From: Reinekea forsetii
Lineage (GTDB): Bacteria; Pseudomonadota; Gammaproteobacteria; Pseudomonadales; Natronospirillaceae
Direction: 5' to 3'
NCBI RefSeq assembly: GCF_018860385.1
Contig: NZ_JAHKPH010000019.1
Coordinates: 62,001-126,000, forward strand
DNA length: 64,000 bases
The notes beneath the pieces are model-generated. The model did no database searches and had not been told where the DNA came from. It saw nothing but the letters and a program-made list of their open reading frames with translations. Below, one piece after another: positions 54,608 through 62,337 of this stretch (position 1 is its first letter; every line of letters starts with the position of its first letter). The position numbers and the translations under genes are program-made.

Positions 54608-54955
54608 ATGCAATTCGAAACAGTCTGTTTAGAAAATGATCTCATTCCAAATTTAGGCATTGCCGTAAAAGTATCGAATCAACAAGTAGCGATATTTTAC
54701 ATGCCTAACACCAAAGAACGTGTGTTTGCTTTGTCGAATTGGGACCCAATCAGCAAGGCGAATGTACTGTCACGGGGTATTCTTGGGGATATTCAGGGCC
54801 GGTTAGTAGTTTCTAGCCCTATTCATAAACATCACTTTGATCTTAAAACTGGGCAATGTTTGGAAGAAGAGATCAGCGTACCAAGCTATTCCGTTAAAAT
54901 CGAAAACGGAAAAATTTCCCTAGCGGTAGAGACACTTTATGAACAAACCGCTTAA
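54608..54955 (+). CDS. nirD: Nitrite reductase small subunit (NirD)
   Basis: The 115-residue Rieske-like protein (SNWDPISKANVLSRGILGD; SPIHKHHFDLKTGQCLEE) is of normal NirD length. NirD lacks the full Rieske cysteine-histidine set, as expected. It starts 14 bases after nirB, and nasA overlaps its 3' end by 17 bases. Confidence 0.94.
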   Translation: MQFETVCLENDLIPNLGIAVKVSNQQVAIFYMPNTKERVFALSNWDPISKANVLSRGILGDIQGRLVVSSPIHKHHFDLKTGQCLEEEISVPSYSVKIENGKISLAVETLYEQTA

Positions 54956-57641
54956 TAACTGTAGTACTAAAACAACTTGCCCCTATTGTGGGGTAGGTTG
55001 TGGAGTAGAAGTCAGCGTTAAAGCTGCATTGAATGAAGTGCAAGTTAAAGCTAAAGGTGATGCGAACCATCCGGCTAACTTTGGCAAGCTGTGTGTGAAA
55101 GGCAGTAACTTACTGCAAACTCTAACGCCGCAAGGCAGGCCTACTCAACCATATATCCAAGGAAAACCAGTAGAGTGGAATGATGCCATTCATACTATTG
55201 CTGGTAAAATTAAGGATGTGATTGCTAAACATGGACCCGATGCCTTTGCATTTTATTTATCTGGGCAATTACTCACAGAGGACTATTATGTTGCCAATAA
55301 ACTAGCGAAGGGTTTTATTGGCACGGCCAATGTTGATACAAACTCTAGGCTTTGTATGGCCTCAGCCGTAGTCGGCTACAAACGTGCCTTTGGATCGGAC
55401 ACGGTTCCATGCAATTACGAAGATTTAGAACAATGTGACCTCTTGATTATGGTCGGTTCAAATGCGGCATGGACTCACCCTGTTTTATATCAACGAATAG
55501 TGGCGGCCAAAAAAAATAACCCAGCCATGAAAGTCGTGGTCATTGATCCGCGAAAAACGGCAAGTTGTGATGTCGCCGATTTACATTTAGCCATTTCCCC
55601 CGGATCTGATGCCGCCTTATTTAACTACTTACTTAACGAAACTGCCCAAAATAATGCATTAAATATCGGTTATGTTAAATCGAACACCGAAGGGTTCGAC
55701 CAAGCACTCGCGCAGGCAAAACCTTGGACGCAGCAAGCAACGGCCAGTTTTTGTGGTGTTTCAGAGCAAGCGTTACAGTGCTTGTCGCAATGGTGGTGCA
55801 GCACCCCAAAAACAGTCACATTCTTTTCTCAAGGTATTAATCAATCGGCAACGGGTGTTGATAAATCGAATGCCATTATAAATTGCCACTTAGCAACTGG
55901 CCGAATCGGCCAAGTAGGAATGGGTCCATTTTCGATAACAGGGCAACCAAACGCGATGGGCGGACGAGAAGTTGGTGGTTTGGCGAATCAACTCGCCGCT
56001 CATATGGATTTTACTACTCCAGGCGCTATTGACCGGGTAAAGCGTTTTTGGCAAGCACCTAAGATGGCAACGCAGAACGGTTTAAAAGCAGTAGATCTAT
56101 TTAAAGCAATCGAAGCCGGCGACGTAAAGATCGTTTGGATTATGGCCACCAATCCTGTAGTTAGTTTGCCAGACAGCGCACAAGTTAGAAGAGCGTTGAA
56201 GAAGTGCGATTTAGTGATCGTCAGTGAATGTTATGACAAAACAGATACAACTGAATTTGCCGACGTGTTGCTGCCTGCAACAGGTTGGAGTGAAAAAAAT
56301 GGTACGGTGACAAACTCTGAACGAAGAATTTCTCGCCAACACAGCTTTGAAGCGCCAAAGGGTGAGGCCAAGCACGACTGGCAAGCCATTTGTGACGTTG
56401 CCATTGCGATGGGTTATTCATCTGAGTTTTCATACCAGGGTGTTCATGAGATTTTTGCAGAACATGCCGGGCTTTCAGTCTTCGAAAATAATGGAACCCG
56501 TGATTTTGATATAGGGCATTTTAGTCAAATCTCAGAAAAAACTTACAATGAAATGAAACCCGTTCAATGGCCTGTTCCTATAGGAAAGCCCGAAGGAACG
56601 GATAGAATGTTTGAGAATGGTCAATTCTTCACCCATTCAGGGCGGGCGAATTTTGTACCGATTAAACCACAAAAACCAGCCGAAGAATTGTCTAATGAGT
56701 TCCCATTAACATTGAATACCGGTCGTATTCGAGATCAGTGGCATACGATGACACGTACTGGCCGAACCAGTAAATTAATGGGGCATATTGAGCAACCTTT
56801 TATTGATATTTCCCCTCAAGATGCGGCACATTTATCGATAGTTCAGCTGCAAATTGTTGAAGTCGTATCCCAGCTTGGCTCTGTTAAACTGAGAGCCAAT
56901 ATTCGTTCCACTCAGAAGAAAGGGCAAGTGTTTGCGCCGATTCATTGGACGGATCAATTTGCGAACAATGCCGTTATCTCAAATTTAATCAATGCAACGG
57001 TTGATCCGTTGTCTGGTCAGCCTGAATCAAAATTTGCACAGGTAGCCATTCGACCGGTAGAAAAACTTCTCTATGGGTACTGTATCAGTCAGAAGAAGTT
57101 AAACTTTGATGATGCAGCCTATTGGTGTCACGTAACCTTAGAGCAAGGTGCTCATACAGAATTCGCGCTTCAAGAAGCGTCTGCGACAAGTACTGACCTA
57201 TTTGAAAAAGCCAAAAGTTTGTTAAGTGCCAAAAATGTAGACATAGAAGCCGGAGAGTGGGTTGTTTACTCTAATCCAATAGAAAACGTTGCTCGGTTCT
57301 CCTTCGTAAAAGATGATGTTCTGATTGCTGCTTTCTATTTTTCTCAGCACCCCATGTTGCCTAGTACTCAATGGTTGAGAGAAATGGTGACCAGCCAAGC
57401 TAAAATTGAACAGCATCAAAGACTTGGATTGCTGGCAGGTAAGCCATCTAATGGCGTTGATCACGGCAGAATTGTGTGTTCTTGCTTTAATGTTGGCGAA
57501 AATCAAATCAACGATGCTCTTGAGCAGGGTGTTAAAAACTTGGCCGATCTTACCCGTTCGCTAAAATGTGGTTCAAATTGTGGCTCTTGCTTGCCCGAAT
57601 TAAGCGATATTATAGATTCCAAAACAATCGAACACGCTTAA
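54939..57641 (+). CDS. nasA: Assimilatory nitrate reductase catalytic subunit (NasA)
   Basis: The 900-residue molybdopterin enzyme reduces nitrate to nitrite in the cytoplasm. It has an N-terminal [4Fe-4S] motif (Cys14, Cys17, Cys21, Cys52), the molybdopterin oxidoreductase core (TANVDTNSRLCMASAV with the presumed Mo-binding Cys in RLCMAS), a dinucleotide-binding domain (TGRIRDQWHTMTRTGR) and a C-terminal BFD-like [2Fe-2S] domain (CSCFN, Cys847/Cys849; CGSNCGSC). No twin-arginine signal. It overlaps nirD by 17 bases and is the last gene of the operon; I see no strong terminator in the 79 bases after it. Confidence 0.97.
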   Translation: MNKPLNNCSTKTTCPYCGVGCGVEVSVKAALNEVQVKAKGDANHPANFGKLCVKGSNLLQTLTPQGRPTQPYIQGKPVEWNDAIHTIAGKIKDVIAKHGPDAFAFYLSGQLLTEDYYVANKLAKGFIGTANVDTNSRLCMASAVVGYKRAFGSDTVPCNYEDLEQCDLLIMVGSNAAWTHPVLYQRIVAAKKNNPAMKVVVIDPRKTASCDVADLHLAISPGSDAALFNYLLNETAQNNALNIGYVKSNTEGFDQALAQAKPWTQQATASFCGVSEQALQCLSQWWCSTPKTVTFFSQGINQSATGVDKSNAIINCHLATGRIGQVGMGPFSITGQPNAMGGREVGGLANQLAAHMDFTTPGAIDRVKRFWQAPKMATQNGLKAVDLFKAIEAGDVKIVWIMATNPVVSLPDSAQVRRALKKCDLVIVSECYDKTDTTEFADVLLPATGWSEKNGTVTNSERRISRQHSFEAPKGEAKHDWQAICDVAIAMGYSSEFSYQGVHEIFAEHAGLSVFENNGTRDFDIGHFSQISEKTYNEMKPVQWPVPIGKPEGTDRMFENGQFFTHSGRANFVPIKPQKPAEELSNEFPLTLNTGRIRDQWHTMTRTGRTSKLMGHIEQPFIDISPQDAAHLSIVQLQIVEVVSQLGSVKLRANIRSTQKKGQVFAPIHWTDQFANNAVISNLINATVDPLSGQPESKFAQVAIRPVEKLLYGYCISQKKLNFDDAAYWCHVTLEQGAHTEFALQEASATSTDLFEKAKSLLSAKNVDIEAGEWVVYSNPIENVARFSFVKDDVLIAAFYFSQHPMLPSTQWLREMVTSQAKIEQHQRLGLLAGKPSNGVDHGRIVCSCFNVGENQINDALEQGVKNLADLTRSLKCGSNCGSCLPELSDIIDSKTIEHA

Positions 57642-57720
57642 AAGGCTGTTTCTAAAACGAGTTCTTATTTTGGGTTTAGCGTGGTTATAATATAAGAATA
57701 GCCACCTCGAATACTATTAA

Positions 57721-57945
57721 ATGACAACACAATCACTCACGGTCGATATTTATATTTCTGCCGAAGATTATCTTCAGCATTACCAAGGTGCCGTTCATAC
57801 TGTATCTTGCGTTTCTAGGGAGGGAAAACGAGTACAGTTTCCCTCTCGAATACTTCAGCCATTTGTCCGTCGTGAAGGAATAAAAGGTACCTTTGTGATT
57901 CATTTTGATAAAAATCATAAGTTTGAGCGAATCGAAGCGCTTTGA
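57721..57945 (+). CDS. DUF2835 family protein
   Basis: The 74-residue protein has the DUF2835 pattern: ISAEDYLQHYQGAVHTVSCVSREGKRVQFPSRILQPFVRREGIKG followed by an FxIxFD end, an all-beta small domain of unknown function typical of gammaproteobacteria. It follows nasA and precedes pyrD by 74 bases. Confidence 0.85.
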   Translation: MTTQSLTVDIYISAEDYLQHYQGAVHTVSCVSREGKRVQFPSRILQPFVRREGIKGTFVIHFDKNHKFERIEAL

Positions 57946-58019
57946 AACGATTCACTCTGATGCCAATAGGCGCGTTTTAATCGTATAATGTTCGAGCATA
58001 TTTCCGCAAAGGACCCAGA

Positions 58020-59030
58020 ATGTATTCATTTTTAAAAAAAGCACTGTTTTGTTTAACGCCCGAAACGGCCCATGAAGTTTCTATGGAAGGTGCCAGTGCA
58101 CTCTCTCGATTGGGGTTAATGAATTTAATGCCGAAACCAAGAGCGCAAAAGCCTGTAGAGCTATTAGGGTTAACATTCCCAAATGGTGTTGGTTTAGCCG
58201 CTGGGTTAGACAAGAATGGTGAATTTATAGATGCATTGGGTTCATTTGGATTTGGTTTTATTGAGGTAGGGACAGTGACGCCAAAACCTCAGGACGGTAA
58301 TCCAAAGCCAAGGCTTTTCCGAATTCCTGAAAAAGATGCCATTATTAACCGAATGGGGTTTAACAATAAGGGTGTCGACTATTTAGTTGAACGTGTAAAA
58401 AAGTCAAAATACAGCGGAATAATTGGCGTTAATATTGGTAAAAATAAGACCACTCCAGAAGAAGAAGCGGTAAATGATTACTTATATTGCTTAGATAAAG
58501 TCTACACGGTAGCTGATTATATCGTTGTAAACCTTAGTTCTCCGAACACACCCGGTTTAAGAAACCTACAATTTGGTGAGCCATTGGTAAAGTTGATTCA
58601 GGCCCTCAAACAGCGTCAAGTGCAGTTAGATGAAACCCATGCACATACACCAATCTTAATAAAAATTGCGCCCGATTTAACCGACGAAGAAGTAGATCAG
58701 TTAGCACAAACATTCAACGAACAAGCAGTGGAAGGAATTGTTGCGACAAATACTACCGTTGCACGTGACGCCGTAGAAAACTACACACATGGAAAAGAAG
58801 CGGGCGGTTTAAGCGGTTCTCCGGTACGTGAACAATCGAATCATGTACTTAAACGTTTTCGCGAAAAGCTCAATGAAGACACACCTATCATTGGGGTCGG
58901 TGGCGTGCTTTCAGCCGAAGAAGCAGAAGAAAAAGTGCAACTGGGTGCCGATTTGGTGCAAATCTATTCTGGATTTATTTACGAAGGCCCTGGTTTAATC
59001 AAAAAGTCAGTAGAACGTTTAGCAAAATAA
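58020..59030 (+). CDS. pyrD: Dihydroorotate dehydrogenase (quinone), PyrD class 2
   Basis: It oxidises dihydroorotate to orotate in pyrimidine synthesis, passing electrons to quinones. The 336 residues and the N-terminal amphipathic helix with MYSFLKKALFCLTPETAHE are those of the membrane-associated class 2. FMN and substrate motifs: NRMGFNNKG, GVNIGKNK, NLSSPNTPGLR (catalytic serine) and GVGGVLSAEEA. A good AAAGGA site (58008-58013) precedes the start. Confidence 0.96.
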   Translation: MYSFLKKALFCLTPETAHEVSMEGASALSRLGLMNLMPKPRAQKPVELLGLTFPNGVGLAAGLDKNGEFIDALGSFGFGFIEVGTVTPKPQDGNPKPRLFRIPEKDAIINRMGFNNKGVDYLVERVKKSKYSGIIGVNIGKNKTTPEEEAVNDYLYCLDKVYTVADYIVVNLSSPNTPGLRNLQFGEPLVKLIQALKQRQVQLDETHAHTPILIKIAPDLTDEEVDQLAQTFNEQAVEGIVATNTTVARDAVENYTHGKEAGGLSGSPVREQSNHVLKRFREKLNEDTPIIGVGGVLSAEEAEEKVQLGADLVQIYSGFIYEGPGLIKKSVERLAK

Positions 59031-59095
59031 TACGAACCTGCCTCAACATACTGGTACACTAACGTGCTTGTATACCGATTGGGGCAGTTTAATTA

Positions 59096-60385
59096 GTGCA
59101 GTTATCTCCTGATGAAAGGCGGGTATTTCAATCCGACCTTACTACAAATACCTTCGCATGGCTCACTTTGAGCCAAGCGCTAGATCGAACCTTAACTCAA
59201 CGTTCACCGAGTACAAAAGAGCCGTTAGCTGATCAAATAGACCGTGCTTTTGCGTCGACACACCCAGCGAGCCACTTAGGTTCAGCTTTATTCGCTGTTG
59301 GTCTTGTTTTTGGCATTATCGGTATTTCCAGTTTGATCGGCTATGCCAAAGATCAACCGGCCAATTTATGGCTTATTATAGGCGTATTTGCACTTTGGCC
59401 TTTTATTACTGCGCTGATGAGCGTGGTGCAAGATGCTCGGCCAGCTCAATCTATGTGGGTTCAATCCTTATTTGCAATGGTCAAACGAGGCAAACATTTT
59501 CCCGATGATTTATTAGATTCTCAGAAAAATACAACGTTGATTCAGCGCTGGGTTGCTTGGAAATGGCAGTATTTTTCAATCAGTTTTACTCTAGGCTCAT
59601 TGATTGGTTTTTTAACTATCATCACATTTTGGGATATCTCCTTTGGTTGGACATCGACTTTATCCAATAGCCAAAGTTGGATGGCGCCATTGGCGAGTTG
59701 GCTGACTTGGCCAGGCCATTTTTACTTGGGTGCACCATCAAATGAGCTGTTAGAAGCGAGTTTGCTTTCAAGAAACGCCTCTGAAAACGCTGAAATTTTA
59801 AGGCAATGGTGGCCGTATGTATTTTTTAGTATGTTTGTATATGGTCTCATGAGTCGGCTTTGCCTGTTTGCATGGAAATATCATCGCTTAAAGTCTGCAA
59901 TTATCGCCGATATTCGGTCATCAGGTGTTATCGAGCGTTATAATGCGCTAACAGTTGAGCAAAAATCAGTGTATTCGGAAATAGAAGTGGATTCACAAAC
60001 CCTGAGTTTATCGAAAGGTGATTATAGTCTGTTAAGCGAGAGCCTTTTACTAGGGTGGCAATTTAAGCATTCAACCATTGAGTTGGGCTATAATTTTGGT
60101 GCTGAATCCTGGCAAGTCGATCTCGACTGGTTAAAACAAAATACAGCTCAACTTCATAAAGGCAATGTGCTGGTGCTGGTGAATATTTTCCAGACCCCAG
60201 TCATCGAGCTAATAGACTTAGTGAGCCAGATATTAGAATCGCTCAATACTAACCTCGTAACTATTGGGCTGTTCATTGGCGAAAATGAAGCTTCGCGTGC
60301 AGGGCGCTTCGAAGCAACTTGGCGGCAGTTTTCGCAAAAGCACCCACTTATACGATTTGTAATTCTCCAAGAGCCAGTTTCATGA
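59096..60385 (+). CDS. DUF2868 membrane protein
   Basis: The GTG-started 429-residue protein has membrane segments at about 60-82, 93-113, 155-180 and 235-260 and a soluble C-terminal domain of about 160 residues. The layout and the stretch HLGSALFAVGLVFGIIG match DUF2868. Its 3' end overlaps the GTPase gene (ATGA), so the two proteins are translationally coupled and probably work together at the membrane. Function unknown. Confidence 0.8.
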   Translation: MQLSPDERRVFQSDLTTNTFAWLTLSQALDRTLTQRSPSTKEPLADQIDRAFASTHPASHLGSALFAVGLVFGIIGISSLIGYAKDQPANLWLIIGVFALWPFITALMSVVQDARPAQSMWVQSLFAMVKRGKHFPDDLLDSQKNTTLIQRWVAWKWQYFSISFTLGSLIGFLTIITFWDISFGWTSTLSNSQSWMAPLASWLTWPGHFYLGAPSNELLEASLLSRNASENAEILRQWWPYVFFSMFVYGLMSRLCLFAWKYHRLKSAIIADIRSSGVIERYNALTVEQKSVYSEIEVDSQTLSLSKGDYSLLSESLLLGWQFKHSTIELGYNFGAESWQVDLDWLKQNTAQLHKGNVLVLVNIFQTPVIELIDLVSQILESLNTNLVTIGLFIGENEASRAGRFEATWRQFSQKHPLIRFVILQEPVS

Positions 60386-61788
60386 GTGAACCTATATTTG
60401 CTATCGTTGGTCACCCTAATCAAGGCAAGTCGAGTATTGTATCGACCCTGATTCAACAAGACTCTATTGGTATATCCGAAGAGTCGGGCACAACAGTAGA
60501 AGCCAGCCGTCATTCGTTGGTGATCGATGGAGAACCAATGTATCACCTTGTCGATACACCGGGATTTCAACGCCCTAGGCAGGTAATAGATTGGCTTGAG
60601 TCGCATTGCGATTCAGCCGCAAAGCGACAGCAGACTGTCACTGAATTTGTTAATGAACACAGTAATTTACCTGCCGAGTCAAACCGCTTTAAAAGTGAAG
60701 TAGAGCTGCTAAAGCCTATTGTAGACGGGGCTGCTATTATCTACGTGGTAGACGGTTCAGTGCCTTTTTCATCTCAATTTGAAGCTGAAATGGCTATTCT
60801 TCAATGGACAGGGCAGCCAAGAATTGCCCTGATAAATCCAATAGGTGGGGAAGCCTACATTTATGATTGGCAGGCTGCGTTAAGCCAATATTTCAGCCTT
60901 GTTAAAGTTTTCAACCCGATGACAGACAACCTAGAAAAGCAGCAGCAAATTTTACGATCGGTCGCTGAAATATTCACACAATGGCGAGACCCGTTACTCG
61001 ATTGTGCGAAGAAATTGCAGCAAGTCAGCGGTAAAAGATTACAACAATCGTCTCGGATCATCGCCGGCTTTCTTAATGAATCTCTCAGTTATAAAGTATC
61101 CGCACCAGAAACCACGGATGGGATTACTCAGGCTACGGTTAAGGCTTTAGAATTACAGTATCAAACTCGGTTGCGGCAGTTAGAAGCCGATTTGCATAAA
61201 AAAGTCGCTCAGTTATACACCCATTTTAATCTCGAAATAGACCATGACAGTTTGGGTCTAGATTATCCCGATTTATTTGATGAGCAATATTGGTATTTAT
61301 TTGGCTTAAGCCGTGCAAAGTTGGTTGGGTTAGCAGGTTCGGCTGGCGCTGCAACGGGCGTAGTAGTCGATATAGGCGTTGGGGGTAGTTCACTCATGCT
61401 AGGTGCCGCCATCGGAGGTGTCGCGTCTGCGGCTACGGCGGCCTGGGCGACGTTAAAACCAGAAGCCTGGAAAGTAAGGGGAGTACCCGTTGCCGGTAAA
61501 AAGTTACAATACGGCCCTATTGCTGATTTACAGTTTGCTTTCGTGTTATTAGGAAGAGCCGTAGCTTTTGTGAAGCAAGTCACCGATAGACAGCACGCTC
61601 AGCGGAGTGTTTTAACACTACAGCAATCTAAAAAGGAGCAGTTGCTTGCAAATCTTAGTGCAAATCAACAGGTGAGCCTGGTGATGTTGCTTAAAAAGGC
61701 TCAGAAACCGTTAGGTGACAGCGATATTAGTAAGCTGAGTGGTCTGATTGAAACTATGATGGATTCAGAAAGCAAAAAGGCCGAATAA
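60382..61788 (+). CDS. Era/Der-like GTPase with DUF3482
   Basis: The 468-residue protein starts with a GTPase domain: G1 AIVGHPNQGKSS (about 7-18), G2 SGTTVEASRH, G3 VDTPGFQRP (about 58-66). The rest is DUF3482, with a glycine/alanine-rich hydrophobic stretch (about 305-345, likely membrane-associated). The true start is ATG 60382, overlapping the previous stop (ATGA). Its partner is the DUF2868 protein. The cellular process is unknown. Confidence 0.88.
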   Translation: MSEPIFAIVGHPNQGKSSIVSTLIQQDSIGISEESGTTVEASRHSLVIDGEPMYHLVDTPGFQRPRQVIDWLESHCDSAAKRQQTVTEFVNEHSNLPAESNRFKSEVELLKPIVDGAAIIYVVDGSVPFSSQFEAEMAILQWTGQPRIALINPIGGEAYIYDWQAALSQYFSLVKVFNPMTDNLEKQQQILRSVAEIFTQWRDPLLDCAKKLQQVSGKRLQQSSRIIAGFLNESLSYKVSAPETTDGITQATVKALELQYQTRLRQLEADLHKKVAQLYTHFNLEIDHDSLGLDYPDLFDEQYWYLFGLSRAKLVGLAGSAGAATGVVVDIGVGGSSLMLGAAIGGVASAATAAWATLKPEAWKVRGVPVAGKKLQYGPIADLQFAFVLLGRAVAFVKQVTDRQHAQRSVLTLQQSKKEQLLANLSANQQVSLVMLLKKAQKPLGDSDISKLSGLIETMMDSESKKAE

Positions 61789-61798
61789 CATTCGGCCT
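61778..61798 (-). terminator. Terminator between the GTPase gene and rmf, mainly for rmf
   Basis: An 8-bp stem (AGGCCGAA 61778-61785 / TTCGGCCT 61791-61798) with a 5-base loop, containing the GTPase stop codon. On the minus strand TTTTT follows. Confidence 0.75.
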
Positions 61799-61829
61799 CT
61801 CCTAATTTGAGGGTGTCTATTGCACTATA

Positions 61830-62045
61830 TTAGTGGTGAATGACGACTTCGTTAACTCGATGAATCCCACTAACGCCGGTGTATCCGTCCCAATTGTCAC
61901 CTCGGCCTTCTCGCCAACCGTTCATCCATTGCTGATGTTCGGGGCCTTCGTCTTTAGGGCATAACTCTTTAGATTTTCCTTCTACGCCTGCCATGTAACC
62001 TTTTTGAAATGCACGTTCTAAACGATCTCTCTTTTGTCTTTTCAT
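61830..62045 (-). CDS. rmf: Ribosome modulation factor (Rmf)
   Basis: The 71-residue basic protein (family about 55-70) has the Rmf core MKRQKRDRLERAFQKGYMAG, then CPKDEGPEHQQWMNGWREGRGDNWDGYTG. It dimerises ribosomes into 100S particles in stationary phase. A GAGGA ribosome site precedes the ATG on the minus strand. A 16-bp inverted repeat lies 48 bases upstream. Confidence 0.95.
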   Translation of the reverse strand: MKRQKRDRLERAFQKGYMAGVEGKSKELCPKDEGPEHQQWMNGWREGRGDNWDGYTGVSGIHRVNEVVIHH

Positions 62046-62092
62046 TAACGATCCTCGCTTATTCGTTTTTTCATTACTTTTTACTCAGATGA

Positions 62093-62133
62093 GTAGCACA
62101 AGTTTTACCGAGTACCTGTAAAACCTGTGCTAC
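62093..62133. repeat. Large inverted repeat upstream of rmf
   Basis: Two 16-base arms (62093-62108 and 62118-62133) are complementary with one mismatch and enclose nine bases. There is no T-run on either side. If the rmf promoter lies further upstream, this hairpin is in the rmf 5' leader. Confidence 0.7.
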
Positions 62134-62337
62134 TGTTGTACCTAATTAATGCGGTTGTTGTCGACAATCGAAACGGTCTAAAAAACATTTTATTATGAAT
62201 TCATGTGATTAAAAAAATGTTAAACTGGCATGACTGCAACGTAAGGGGGTTAGCGAGCACCTAAAGCCTAGCCCATAGTGCGTTTATATAGCCACAAGCT
62301 ATAGAAACAAATTTTAAAATAGAGAAACTGTCTAAAT

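Noticed and set aside
62226-62245. Sigma-54-like TGGCATG...TGCA upstream of rlmL
   Set aside because: The GG to GC spacing is shorter than the required one, and rlmL is a housekeeping gene.
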